A stretch of 50,044 bases of DNA from Chitinophagaceae bacterium (GTDB lineage Bacteria > Bacteroidota > Bacteroidia > Chitinophagales > Chitinophagaceae): NCBI GenBank assembly GCA_022841365.1, contig JALHRP010000027.1, positions 1 through 50,044 on the forward strand, read 5' to 3'. Made by a program: the position numbers and the translations under genes. Under the pieces are notes generated by a model that ran no database searches, was not told the origin of the DNA, and saw only the letters and a program-made list of their open reading frames with translations. This document shows, one piece after another, positions 7,526 through 15,616 of the stretch (within the stretch, counting starts at the first letter, position 1; each line of letters begins with the position of its first letter).

Positions 7526-7933
7526 TTACTCCCCCGCCAGTTCCAGCACTACATTCCATTCTGCTTCTGTAACCTTTCCCACACTTAACCGGCCAAGACG
7601 CAGCAGGTCCATATTCACCAACCTGTTATCGGCTTTCATTTGTGCAAGGGTAACAGGTTTTTTCAGTTTGCGAACGGGTTTAAAATCAACCACCACCCAG
7701 GCATCTTCTTCCGTTGTGGGATCGGGGTATGATTCCCTGGCAACTTTGGCAATGCCTACAATTTCCAATCCTTCGTTGCTGTGATAAAAAAACACCTCAT
7801 CTCCTTTCTTCATATCCCGCAGATTATTTCTCGCAGCATAATTACGTACGCCATCCCAGAACGTTTGCTTGTCTTTTACAAACTGATCCCAACTGTATTT
7901 AAACGGTTCTGATTTAATTAACCAATAAGCCAT
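7526..7933 (-). CDS. EVE domain-containing protein
   Basis: The 135-residue protein is a single EVE domain (PUA-like fold, as in human THYN1). Hallmarks: MAYWLIKSEP at the start, WDGVRNYAARNNLRDMKKGD, VFFYHSN, IVGIAKV, YPDPT, and DFKPVRKLKKPVTL near the C-terminus. EVE domains bind modified bases in DNA or RNA; stand-alone bacterial members have no defined target. The start at 7933 is fixed by the conserved MAYWLIKSEP. The upstream in-frame extension to 7981 lies in repetitive A/T-rich sequence and is rejected. Confidence 0.92.
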   Translation of the reverse strand: MAYWLIKSEPFKYSWDQFVKDKQTFWDGVRNYAARNNLRDMKKGDEVFFYHSNEGLEIVGIAKVARESYPDPTTEEDAWVVVDFKPVRKLKKPVTLAQMKADNRLVNMDLLRLGRLSVGKVTEAEWNVVLELAGE

Positions 7934-7935
7934 GG

Positions 7936-8036
7936 TAATTTGAAAATTTATGAATTTGAAGATTTGAAAATGAAAATACAAAATTTGAGATGGAGTGAAT
8001 AATTTTCAAATTAACTCATTTCCAATTTTCAAATTG
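7936..8036. repeat. Short-period A/T repeat (ATTTGAAA words) between lutA-like and EVE genes
   Basis: The spacer is built from near-repeats with a period of about 8 (GAAAATTT, ATGAATTT, GAAGATTT, GAAAATGA). Two AATTTTCAAATT words to their right form inverted matches to AATTTGAAAATT. It has no coding sense. It resembles, in a different register, the 7-base arrays elsewhere in the window. Confidence 0.6.
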
Positions 8037-8041
8037 TATTC

Positions 8042-8761
8042 TCACCACCCACTCGCCAGCACATCTGCAATATGCATCGTCTTGAGATGATGGCCTTTTT
8101 CTTTGATGTATCCTTCCAGATGCATTAAACAACTCAGGTCTGTAGAAATCATGTACTCAGCGCCGGTAGACAATGCGTTGTTTACTTTCTGATCGGCCAT
8201 GGCAATGGAAATGGGTTCAAACTTCACCGCAAAGGTGCCACCAAAACCACAGCAGGTTTCTACATCATTCATTTCAACCAGTTCCAATCCATGTACTTTA
8301 CTTAATAAGTTACGTGGACCTTCTTTTATTTTACATTCACGAAGTGCTGCACAACTGTCGTGATAGGTTGCTTTGCCTTGCAGCTTTGCACCAAGATCAG
8401 TTACTTTCAACACATCGGTTAAAAACTCGCTGAATTCATACATGCGTTTATGCATGTCTTTTACCTCGTTGTGTACAGATGAGTTGTCGAAGATTTTACT
8501 GTAATAGTTCCGTACAAAACCGGCACAGGAAGCACTGGGTGCAACAATGTAATCGGTTCCTGCAAAATCTTTCATGAACTTTCCGGCCACTTCTTTACAC
8601 TCTTCCTGAAAACCTGCATTGTAAGCAGGTTGCCCGCAGCAGGTTTGATTGGCGTTGTATGTAACATTACAACCCAGCTTTTCCAACACTTTAACCATGT
8701 TAAAAGCAGTCTGCGGATATAATTGATCAACAAAACAGGGAATAAATAATTGAATGTTCAT
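8042..8761 (-). CDS. LutA/LldE-like Fe-S (CCG-domain) protein
   Basis: The 239-residue protein carries two cysteine-rich CCG domains. The first has FIPCFVDQLYP, TCCGQPAYNAGF and PSASCAGFV; the second has HDSCAALRE, ETCCGFGGTF and STDLSCLMHLEG. This is the layout of LutA/YkgE, a component of the LutABC L-lactate oxidation complex, also related to glycolate oxidase GlcF and heterodisulfide reductase subunits. No LutB or LutC lies nearby, so lactate use cannot be concluded from context. Length equals typical LutA. It is 26 bases downstream of ribH on the same strand. Confidence 0.85.
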   Translation of the reverse strand: MNIQLFIPCFVDQLYPQTAFNMVKVLEKLGCNVTYNANQTCCGQPAYNAGFQEECKEVAGKFMKDFAGTDYIVAPSASCAGFVRNYYSKIFDNSSVHNEVKDMHKRMYEFSEFLTDVLKVTDLGAKLQGKATYHDSCAALRECKIKEGPRNLLSKVHGLELVEMNDVETCCGFGGTFAVKFEPISIAMADQKVNNALSTGAEYMISTDLSCLMHLEGYIKEKGHHLKTMHIADVLASGW

Positions 8762-8787
8762 GAAGCGTTCTCTGTAAAGCAGAGCGG

Positions 8788-9294
8788 TTATTTCTTTAAC
8801 GATAAATTCAATGCGATCATCTTCAATGCCGTGATGGCACTCTCCTCTCCTTTATGACCATGTGCACCGCCGATCCGTTCAATGGCCTGTTGTTGATTTT
8901 CTACTGTGAGCACACCAAAAATCACCGGCACATCCATATTCAGGTTCAACATCATTACACCATCTGTAACAGCTTTACACACATAATCAAAATGCGGAGT
9001 ATCGCCTCGCACTACACAACCAAGAGTAATAAAAGCATGCGGACGGGTATTGATATGCCTTGATTTATTTTCCCAGTATGTTTTAACTGCAAATGGAATT
9101 TCTACAGCACCGGGTACTGTAACAGTAATTACTTCCTTTACACCAAATTCGTTCAGTTTGTTTTTACAACCTTTTTCAAGTTCATCAACAATGGCTGCGT
9201 TCCATTCGGTACGTACCAACACAATGCAGGCACCCGAAAAATCATGAGTGCCTGCTTGTAACTGATATAAATTGCTATTGCTAACCTCTGCCAT
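8788..9294 (-). CDS. ribH: 6,7-dimethyl-8-ribityllumazine synthase
   Basis: The 168-residue protein is lumazine synthase, which condenses 5-amino-6-ribitylaminouracil with 3,4-dihydroxybutanone phosphate in riboflavin synthesis. Conserved blocks: RTEWNAAIVDEL, VPGAVEIPFAVK, GCVVRGDTPHFDYVCKAVTDG (with the catalytic His region), PVIFGVLTVENQQQAIER and GHKGEESAITA. No other rib gene is present and no FMN riboswitch was seen upstream. It sits 26 bases after the TPR gene on the same strand. Confidence 0.96.
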   Translation of the reverse strand: MAEVSNSNLYQLQAGTHDFSGACIVLVRTEWNAAIVDELEKGCKNKLNEFGVKEVITVTVPGAVEIPFAVKTYWENKSRHINTRPHAFITLGCVVRGDTPHFDYVCKAVTDGVMMLNLNMDVPVIFGVLTVENQQQAIERIGGAHGHKGEESAITALKMIALNLSLKK

Positions 9295-9320
9295 AATTCA
9301 AATGGTTAAGAGTACATGTA

Positions 9321-10010
9321 TTAATCAATATTTACTACCCCTAAACGTGCAAGGTATTTATCTGCCAATGCACCGGTAGATGTTTTAGGGTATTTTTCTT
9401 TCAGCAACTTCAGCATTTCTGTTGCTTTTTCTTTTTTACCGTTTACTTCATAAGCCATGGCTGCACGGAATAAATTTTCTGAAGAAGTATATTCATCCTT
9501 TGCATTCAGCTTACCAGCTTTTTCATACATCTCTGCTCCTTTCTCTTTTTTATCGGTGCTCATGTATGCATCGCCCAACATGCGCCAGGCTGCACTCTGG
9601 ATTTGAGTGGCATCGGTTGAAAAATCTTCCAGGTATTTAATGGCATTCTTAAAATCGCCTTTACGCAGATAGATAGACCCTGCATAATAATGTGCAAGAT
9701 TTGCAGCAGTTGTACCACTGTATGTTTTCATCACTTTTAAAAAACCTGCAGACGAACCATCACCGTTTAAAGCAAGATCAAGCGAGTCCATTGCATAATA
9801 TGCTTCTGCACGGCTCATGGCTTCAATGCTCTTTTTCTCGTTCGGTGCCTTAAAGAAGTTGTTATAAATAAGGTAACCTCCGGCAAGCAGAATTACTAAG
9901 CCTCCAATGTATGTAATCGGTTTAGAATAACGACCCCAAAAATCCTTTGCTTGTTTAATGGCCTGCACATCGTTTAACTCTTCTGCAGTTGTTTTTTTTG
10001 TTTCAGACAT
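9321..10010 (-). CDS. Single-pass membrane TPR protein
   Basis: The 229-residue protein has a short cytoplasmic N-terminus, one transmembrane helix (YIGGLVILLAGGYLIYNNFF, residues about 34-53) and TPR-like helix pairs in the remainder (for example LAHYYAGSIYLRKGDFKNAIKYLEDF and QSAAWRMLGDAYMSTDKKEKG). The architecture resembles YfgM-type ancillary proteins of the Sec translocon, and similar TPR proteins are common upstream of ribH in Bacteroidota. The role is inferred only. It lies between pdhA and ribH on the same strand. Confidence 0.8.
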   Translation of the reverse strand: MSETKKTTAEELNDVQAIKQAKDFWGRYSKPITYIGGLVILLAGGYLIYNNFFKAPNEKKSIEAMSRAEAYYAMDSLDLALNGDGSSAGFLKVMKTYSGTTAANLAHYYAGSIYLRKGDFKNAIKYLEDFSTDATQIQSAAWRMLGDAYMSTDKKEKGAEMYEKAGKLNAKDEYTSSENLFRAAMAYEVNGKKEKATEMLKLLKEKYPKTSTGALADKYLARLGVVNID

Positions 10011-10078
10011 GTTTATTAGTTCTTGTTATTTGTTTTATTGGTATTAAGTTGATGAAACTCCACTTATCACTCATCCTG

Positions 10079-11071
10079 TTAATCTACTATGAAAGGATAA
10101 TTCTGATCTACATACACATCCTTCAGCAACTCATCAGCATCGGGCCATGCACTTTCTTCAGCAAACTGAACACTCTCTTCCACTTCTGCACGTACACGTT
10201 CGTTAATCACTTCAATTTCTGCTTCACTTACACCAAACACTTCAAGCAGCTTCTTTTTCGAAGTTTCAATCGGGTCACGCTCTTTGTACTCTTCTACTTC
10301 TTCTTTGGTACGGTATTTCTGCGGATCGCTCATAGAGTGACCTTTATAGCGGTACGTTTTTATTTCAATCAGCGTTGGACCATCCCCTTTTCTTGCACGG
10401 TTTACAGCACGTGCCACACTTTCATGTACACTTTCAGGATCCATTCCATCAATGCTGTCTGCAGGCATTTCATATGCATCAGCCAGTTTATAAATATCAA
10501 CCACGTTACTGGTACGATGTACAGATGTACCCATAGCATAGTTGTTGTTCTCACAAATAAAGATCACCGGTAATTTCCAGAGCATCGCCAGGTTAAATGT
10601 TTCATGCAACATACCCTGACGTGCAGCGCCATCACCAAAAAACGACAGACAAACATTATCTGTTCCCTTATATTTTTCTGCAAAAGCTAAACCTGCACCT
10701 GTACCAATCTGTGCACCTACAATTCCATGACCGCCAAAGAAACCTACATCCACACCAAAAAAGTGCATACTTCCACCCTTGCCTTTTGAGCAACCGGTTG
10801 CTTTACCGTACAATTCTGCCATACAACTTTTGGCACTCACACCTTTTGCAATGGCCAAACCATGATCACGGTAAGCAGTAATCATTTTATCTTCTCCCTT
10901 TGTTGCAGTCATACAACCTGCAGCAATGGCTTCCTGCCCAATATATAAATGGCAAAAGCCACGAATTTTTTGCATTCCGTAAAGCTGACCTGCTTTTTCC
11001 TCAAACCGACGGAGTAAAAGCATCAACTCGTACCAGTATAAGTATGTTTCTTTTGTGAATTTAGTGGCCAC
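10079..11071 (-). CDS. pdhA: Pyruvate dehydrogenase E1 component, alpha subunit
   Basis: The 330-residue protein is the E1-alpha subunit of a pyruvate dehydrogenase complex. Key blocks: YELMLLLRRFEEKAGQLYG, GFCHLYIGQEAIAAG, DHGLAIAKG, GKGGSMHFF and GGHGIVGAQIGTGAGLAFA. The thiamine-diphosphate motif starts at GDGAARQGMLHETFNLAM and ends in CENNNYAMGT; later blocks are VDGMDPE-like (SIDGMDPESV) and TYRYKGHSMSDP. I chose the GTG at 11071 because the conserved region begins there, and a -7 element lies about 20 bases upstream. The longer open frame to 11224 reads through a palindromic repeat. The beta subunit is not in the window, so E1 is encoded by split loci. Confidence 0.93.
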   Translation of the reverse strand: MATKFTKETYLYWYELMLLLRRFEEKAGQLYGMQKIRGFCHLYIGQEAIAAGCMTATKGEDKMITAYRDHGLAIAKGVSAKSCMAELYGKATGCSKGKGGSMHFFGVDVGFFGGHGIVGAQIGTGAGLAFAEKYKGTDNVCLSFFGDGAARQGMLHETFNLAMLWKLPVIFICENNNYAMGTSVHRTSNVVDIYKLADAYEMPADSIDGMDPESVHESVARAVNRARKGDGPTLIEIKTYRYKGHSMSDPQKYRTKEEVEEYKERDPIETSKKKLLEVFGVSEAEIEVINERVRAEVEESVQFAEESAWPDADELLKDVYVDQNYPFIVD

Positions 11072-11091
11072 GTCGTAATTTTTTAGAGTGG

Positions 11092-11099
11092 CAAAGATA
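11092..11099 (-). promoter_or_regulatory. Promoter -7 element of pdhA
   Basis: On the minus strand TATCTTTG (11099 to 11092) followed by CC matches TAnnTTTG. It is the same core as at tRNA-Val and ndk. No well-spaced TTG is obvious. It places the transcript start about 15 bases before the GTG codon and supports that start. Confidence 0.6.
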
Positions 11100-11191
11100 A
11101 GGGGACATGGGCAATTTATACAGCCGGATTTTAGGGTGTGGATTTTTATGTAACCGGCTGTTTTGCCCTGATTTAGGTTCATTGGTGCCTG

Positions 11192-11218
11192 CCCGCTCGT
11201 AGCTTCGGCGAAGACGGG
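11192..11218. repeat. REP-like nested hairpin upstream of pdhA
   Basis: CCCG (11192-11195) pairs with CGGG (11215-11218) around an inner stem-loop CTTCG-G-CGAAG (11203-11213). It is G/C-rich compared with its surroundings, like an intergenic palindromic repeat. Its translation produces a spurious N-terminal extension of pdhA. Confidence 0.6.
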
Positions 11219-11287
11219 TCGCACTCTTGTACTGTTGAATCATTATGCCGCAAATAATCCATCTCCTGAGCAGATAAACACTCTTAG

Positions 11288-11418
11288 AACTCTGTGCCTC
11301 TGTGTGCCGCAACCCTATTCCTTACCCTATGCCAATTGCTTATTATTTTTGTCCATTGCTTATTCCCTCTTGCCAATTGCCTATTGCCTATTGTCCATTC
11401 TCCATTGCTTCCTTCTTC
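11288..11418. repeat. Degenerate 9-base and 7-base tandem repeats upstream of recF
   Basis: First come 9-base near-repeats (ACTCTGTGC, CTCTGTGTG; 11289-11306). Then ten heptads run in exact phase from 11349: TTGTCCA, TTGCTTA, TTCCCTC, TTGCCAA, TTGCCTA, TTGCCTA, TTGTCCA, TTCTCCA, TTGCTTC, CTTCTTC. The array is pyrimidine-rich on the plus strand and ends about 25 bases before the recF start, followed by TATCTTGC, a possible weak -7 element. Open frames through it are artefacts of the repeat. Confidence 0.75.
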
Positions 11419-11443
11419 TCAGTTCCTTCTTATCTTGCAGGCC

Positions 11444-12535
11444 ATGCTTTTGCTCAAGTCTGTTGCAGTTACCCAATTTAAAAATTACGCTCATCAGCGT
11501 TTTGTGTTTGATGAACGCATTGTTGCCATTACCGGACCCAACGGCATTGGTAAAACCAATTTGCTTGATGCCATTCATTATCTCTGTTTCACCAAAAGTT
11601 ATTTTTCAGGAACCGACAGTAACAATGTGCTGCACGGAGCGAATGGATTTAGAATTGAAGGAATATTTAACGAAGCAGCTACAGAAATTAATACCACTGT
11701 CATCCTCCGTGAAAACGGAAAAAAGGAAGTGATCTGCAACGGAGCTCCTTATGAAAAATTTTCGCAGCATATCGGTAAATATCCCTGTGTCGTCATTGCT
11801 CCCGATGATGTTGAACTCATTATAGGTGGCAGTGAAGAACGCAGAAAGTTTTTAGACACCCTGCTGTCTCAACTTGATGCAGATTATCTGCAACAACTGA
11901 TTGTGTACAATAAAGTGCTGCAGCAACGGAACAGTTATTTAAAAACGGCTGCACAAACACAAACAAGAAATACTGCTTTACTGGAAGTGCTGGATGAGCA
12001 ACTATTATCTGCCGGAAATTTTATTCATCAAAAGAGAGTTGGTTTTCTTCCGGCATTTAATGAGGCAGTGGTAGCATTTTATAAAATCATTGCAGGCAAG
12101 CATGAGCCGGTGCAGGTGCAATACCAAAGTCAGTTGTTGCTTGAACCGTTTGATCAATTACTAAAACATACCAGAGAAAGGGACTATCTGTTGCAACGCA
12201 CTTCCTCGGGTGTACATAAAGATGATCTTATTTTTTTAATGAACGATGAGCCTTTTAAACAAACCGCTTCACAGGGGCAACGTAAAAGTTTACTCTTCAG
12301 TTTAAAACTTGCCGAAGCTGAAACACTGAAACAGTACAAAGGCTTTGCACCCATTTTACTGCTGGATGATGTGTTTGAAAAATTAGACGAAGAACGCATG
12401 CACAATCTGCTGTCTTATGTTTGCACCCAACAGAACGGGCAGGTATTTTTAACAGATACGCATCAGCAACGGATGACAAAGGCATTTCAAGATTTGGGTA
12501 TGAAGGTGCAGGTGGTGGAGTTATACCCGAAATAA
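11444..12535 (+). CDS. recF: DNA replication and repair protein RecF
   Basis: The 363-residue protein is RecF, an SMC-like ATPase that helps load RecA at single-strand gaps. Seen: the Walker A motif GPNGIGKTN near residue 31, FTKSYF, PDDVELIIGG with EERRKFLD, the ABC signature region TASQGQRKSLLFSLKLAEAE, and Walker B PILLLDDVFEKLDEER followed by QVFLTDT. The start at 11444 (MLLLKSVAVTQFKNY) is the usual RecF N-terminus; the upstream extension to 11294 is repeat-derived. The next gene begins 6 bases after the stop. Confidence 0.95.
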   Translation: MLLLKSVAVTQFKNYAHQRFVFDERIVAITGPNGIGKTNLLDAIHYLCFTKSYFSGTDSNNVLHGANGFRIEGIFNEAATEINTTVILRENGKKEVICNGAPYEKFSQHIGKYPCVVIAPDDVELIIGGSEERRKFLDTLLSQLDADYLQQLIVYNKVLQQRNSYLKTAAQTQTRNTALLEVLDEQLLSAGNFIHQKRVGFLPAFNEAVVAFYKIIAGKHEPVQVQYQSQLLLEPFDQLLKHTRERDYLLQRTSSGVHKDDLIFLMNDEPFKQTASQGQRKSLLFSLKLAEAETLKQYKGFAPILLLDDVFEKLDEERMHNLLSYVCTQQNGQVFLTDTHQQRMTKAFQDLGMKVQVVELYPK

Positions 12536-12541
12536 GCAAAT

Positions 12542-13081
12542 ATGGAAAGATATATTACACAGGAACAAAAATCTGATCTGCTTAAAATCGGGATCTACCA
12601 GATAGCAGGGGGAGCTTTTGGTATGCTCTTGCTGATATGGATGTTGCTAAAAGCTGTTGATCTCAATGCCGGCGTCATCCTGATCGTTGCAATGATGGCT
12701 GCCCTTTTTATTTTTTCAATTGCCGCAGGTATTGCCTGTATTTATTTGAAAGGGAATGCAACAAAACTTTCGCTCATTAATCAGATACTCCAGATAATTG
12801 GTTTTGCATTTCTTGGTTTTGGTTACCAATATGCCGCAGGGCTTTATTTTTCAATTGGATTAGATTTAACTGAATCATTGAATTTCAATTTTGGCTTTGG
12901 CATTTCAAAAGTTATTCTAAACCTGAATACAGATGCTGACAAAATTGAATTTCACTTTAACCTCGTTGCAACAGGCCTTTCAATCTGGATTAATCAACTC
13001 CACAAAAGAATCAATGAGGAAGTAAAGATTCGGAAAATTTCTGAATTAGGCATTGGCGACAGTATATCTGAGTCTGAATAG
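12542..13081 (+). CDS. Membrane protein, unknown function
   Basis: The 179-residue protein has hydrophobic segments at about residues 17-37 (IYQIAGGAFGMLLLIWMLL), 44-70 (AGVILIVAMMAALFIFSIAAG) and 80-105 (LINQILQIIGFAFLGFGYQ). A soluble C-terminal part has short strands (IEFHFNLVATGLSIWI) and a charged tail. I do not recognise the family. It lies between recF and the DUF721 gene, 6 bases after recF and about 37 bases before the next start, and is probably in the same transcript. Confidence 0.7.
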   Translation: MERYITQEQKSDLLKIGIYQIAGGAFGMLLLIWMLLKAVDLNAGVILIVAMMAALFIFSIAAGIACIYLKGNATKLSLINQILQIIGFAFLGFGYQYAAGLYFSIGLDLTESLNFNFGFGISKVILNLNTDADKIEFHFNLVATGLSIWINQLHKRINEEVKIRKISELGIGDSISESE

Positions 13082-13118
13082 AAAACAGTATGTTGATTAT
13101 AAAAATTACCTTTACCTC

Positions 13119-13400
13119 ATGGGCGAATCATCTATACAGGAAGCGATGCAGCAGTTTCTGGAAAAAAGCAAACTGAAACAACGGGTAAGAGCTTTGGAGA
13201 TCAAAGATGTATGGGAAGACCTGATGGGCAAAACTATTGCCAAATACACCGAAGATATTAAGCTTGTGAATCAACAACTCATCATTACTACCAGTATGGC
13301 TCCGTTAAAACAGGAGTTAATTTTTCAGCGTGAAAAAATCCGCAACCGCATTAACGAACTATTTAATGAACATGCAGTGAAAGAAGTGATTATTAAATAA
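13119..13400 (+). CDS. DUF721 (DciA-like) protein
   Basis: The 93-residue protein matches DUF721: SIQEAMQQFLEKSKLKQRVRALEIKDVWEDLMGKTIAKYT (seen as one helical block) followed by the strand-rich QLIITTSMAPLKQELIFQ and a C-terminal IRNRINELF helix. DUF721 includes DciA, the ancestral loader of the replicative helicase, and it commonly neighbours recF. The ATG at 13119 gives the family-typical N-terminus. An earlier in-frame start at 13053 overlaps the preceding gene and is less likely. The role in helicase loading is inferred from family and synteny. Confidence 0.88.
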   Translation: MGESSIQEAMQQFLEKSKLKQRVRALEIKDVWEDLMGKTIAKYTEDIKLVNQQLIITTSMAPLKQELIFQREKIRNRINELFNEHAVKEVIIK

Positions 13401-13409
13401 CGTGCTGCA

Positions 13410-14429
13410 CTACTTCACACTCCCCGCATCTACATCTTTTATAAAATCAATTACACCGGTCATAAACACCTGCTGATCGTCCCACATAGCTAAATGACTT
13501 CCGTTGGGGCAATAGAGATAACGGCCGTTCTGCACCAGCTTACTTTGTTCTTCCATTTCCTTGGGATCCATGGTATCATGTTTGGCACCAATCATGAGTG
13601 TAGGCACTTTAATTTCTTTCAGCCGGTTTTTAATATCCCATGTTGCCAATCTTCCTGCAATACCAAATTCAGACGGTCCCTGCATCATGGTATAAATCTC
13701 TGCATTCACATGCTTCATGGTTCGGTTAAATCCATCGGGCCATTCTTCTAAACGGCATAAATGTTTTTTATAAAAATTCGGTAACAGTAATTCCATATAA
13801 CGTGGATTTGAAAAATCTTTTTTTGCTTCAATGGCTCTAATTTCTGCTAGCACGGCCGGATCCATTTGTTTTGATAACACTTCAGCTGCATATTTTCCAT
13901 ACTCCGGTGCACTGGCTACCATATTGGCAACAATCAATCCTTTGAGATGTTGCTGATACTTTAATGCATATTCCATTGCAAGAACGCCGCCCCATGAATT
14001 GCCAAGTACATAAAAATTACTGCTGTCTGCACCAATGGCTTTACGCACCTGTTCTACTTCTTCAACAAAACGTGCAATGGTCCATAAGCTGCTGTCTTTA
14101 GGCTGATCGCTGTAATAAGAACCGAGCTGATCGTATTCATAAAACTCAAACCCTTCTTTCGGGAAAAAACTTTCAAAACATTCCATGTATTCATGTGTCA
14201 TGGCAGGACCACCATGCAACAACAGAATTTTTATGCGTGGATGATTGCCAAATCGTTTGGTCCACACCTTGAATTCACCAACAGGGGTTTGAATGGGAAT
14301 CATTTTTATACCTGCTGATTGCACACCACTGTCGCCATAATTAAAATAATCAGCAACAGTTGGTGCTGTTGATTTTTCCTTGCAGGAAAAAATCAGGATG
14401 GCAGACAGTAAGAGAATAATGAGTCGCAT
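13410..14429 (-). CDS. Proline iminopeptidase-like alpha/beta hydrolase lipoprotein (S33)
   Basis: The 339-residue protein starts with a lipoprotein signal (LLLSAILIFSC, Cys about residue 16). An alpha/beta-hydrolase follows: oxyanion motif LLHGGPAMTHEYME, nucleophile elbow GNSWGG (Ser in VLGNSWGGVLAMEYALKY), acid region GAKHDTMDP and final His in NGSHLAMWDD. HGGPG-type motifs and proline-iminopeptidase spacing point to family S33. It is likely anchored in the envelope and cleaves N-terminal residues of peptides; the substrate is inferred. It stands alone, convergent with the DUF721 gene. Confidence 0.85.
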   Translation of the reverse strand: MRLIILLLSAILIFSCKEKSTAPTVADYFNYGDSGVQSAGIKMIPIQTPVGEFKVWTKRFGNHPRIKILLLHGGPAMTHEYMECFESFFPKEGFEFYEYDQLGSYYSDQPKDSSLWTIARFVEEVEQVRKAIGADSSNFYVLGNSWGGVLAMEYALKYQQHLKGLIVANMVASAPEYGKYAAEVLSKQMDPAVLAEIRAIEAKKDFSNPRYMELLLPNFYKKHLCRLEEWPDGFNRTMKHVNAEIYTMMQGPSEFGIAGRLATWDIKNRLKEIKVPTLMIGAKHDTMDPKEMEEQSKLVQNGRYLYCPNGSHLAMWDDQQVFMTGVIDFIKDVDAGSVK

Positions 14430-14485
14430 ATCGATTTGATTTATTGTTATCTTAATTGTATCCGTCTGACGAGGACGTCCGACGT

Positions 14486-14536
14486 GGCGTACTTCTCAAC
14501 TACGCCAAGGCTTCGTTGAGCAGGCGTACTTCGTAC
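14486..14536. repeat. REP-like double hairpin in spacer
   Basis: GGCGTA (14486-14491) pairs with TACGCC (14501-14506) around a nine-base loop, and GTAC-TTC-GTAC lies at 14526-14536. The surrounding 14461-14536 is G/C-rich, unlike its A/T-rich flanks, and contains GACGTCC/GGACGTC-like words. It sits between two minus-strand genes. It resembles the hairpin upstream of pdhA in style, not in sequence. Confidence 0.5.
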
Positions 14537-14554
14537 ATCTAACATCGTATATTA

Positions 14555-15604
14555 CTACCCCACTCTCACTCTTGGATCAACAACTGCATACAACAGATCG
14601 GCCAGCATATTAATCAGCACAAAAATAAATGCACTTAATAATACACTGCCCATTACAACAGGATAATCCAGTTTCTCCAACGCATCAACTGTTATTTTAC
14701 CAATGCCTTTCCAACCAAAAATATATTCAACAAAGAAAGCACCTGCAAGCAGTTCAGCAAACCAGCCGGTAACAGCAGTGATCACAGGATTCAATGCATT
14801 ACGCAATGCATGCTTCCAGATCACGACTCTTCTGCTGAGTCCTTTTGCATAAGCGGTACGTACATAATCCTGGTTCAACACATCCAGCATAGAACTTCTG
14901 GTGAGTTGTGTAATAATAGCTAAAGGACGAATGCCTAATGTAACAGCAGGTAATATTAAATTTTGCAGCGTGTAATATCGTTTGCCTGTTTCAATATCTA
15001 TATCAAACCAACTTCCCGTCATGTTTAAACCGGTGTACTTATTTAAAACAAATCCAAACAAATATGCAATGAGGATGCCCATAAAAAAAGACGGAGCCGA
15101 TATGCCAATGATGCTGCTGAACACAGCCGTGGTATCCATCCATGTATCTTTCTTTACTGCTGCCACAACACCCAGAAAAACGCCGAGCAATGTGGCAATG
15201 ATCATGGCTGCCACTGCCAGCATAATGGTACCGGGCAATGCTTCCATCAACAACTCTCCTACTTGTTTTTTGGTTTGATAGCTTCGACGTAAGTACGGAC
15301 GTTTGAAAGCGATTTTATTTTCACCGCCAAGAAAAAAACCTTTCAGTTGTTTCTTTTCAATTTCTGCTTTGCTGTGAATAGCAATGGGTGATACATCATT
15401 GACATACAATAAAAACTGTTTCCATTTTGGCTGATCGAGATACAATTCTTTTTTGATGTTGGAGATGGTGGCGCTGTCGCCGGTTTGACCCATCACCAGC
15501 CGGGCAGGATCACCAAAGCCTTGGAACATCCAGAAGACAACGGTAACTACACCTGCCAAAACAAGAATGCCATACATCAATTTTCTAAGCAGATACTTAC
15601 CCAA
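14555..15604 (-). CDS. ABC transporter permease, DppB/OppB type
   Basis: The 349-residue protein is a binding-protein-dependent permease of the peptide/nickel class. Seen: an N-terminal helix (LMYGILVLAGVVTVVFWMF) with the family motif GDPARLVMG, then a long extracytoplasmic loop of about 75 residues. Five more helices follow, with the cytoplasmic coupling loop YVRTAYAKGLSRRVVIWKHALRNALNPVIT, and the ending is DLLYAVVDPRVRVG. No DppC, ATPase or binding protein is adjacent, so the partners must be encoded elsewhere. It is 12 bases downstream of the BT_3928 gene on the same strand. Confidence 0.92.
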   Translation of the reverse strand: MGKYLLRKLMYGILVLAGVVTVVFWMFQGFGDPARLVMGQTGDSATISNIKKELYLDQPKWKQFLLYVNDVSPIAIHSKAEIEKKQLKGFFLGGENKIAFKRPYLRRSYQTKKQVGELLMEALPGTIMLAVAAMIIATLLGVFLGVVAAVKKDTWMDTTAVFSSIIGISAPSFFMGILIAYLFGFVLNKYTGLNMTGSWFDIDIETGKRYYTLQNLILPAVTLGIRPLAIITQLTRSSMLDVLNQDYVRTAYAKGLSRRVVIWKHALRNALNPVITAVTGWFAELLAGAFFVEYIFGWKGIGKITVDALEKLDYPVVMGSVLLSAFIFVLINMLADLLYAVVDPRVRVG

Positions 15605-15616
15605 CGTTAGAATGAA

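Noticed and set aside
9295-9320. FMN riboswitch upstream of ribH
   Set aside because: The spacer is only 26 bases, too short for the conserved RFN element.
9989-10573. Plus-strand 194-residue frame opposite pdhA
   Set aside because: Antisense of strongly conserved pdhA; composition rich in Phe, Cys and His as expected of a shadow.
11235-11732. Plus-strand frame overlapping the start of recF
   Set aside because: Its first half reads the heptad array and its second half is recF in another frame.
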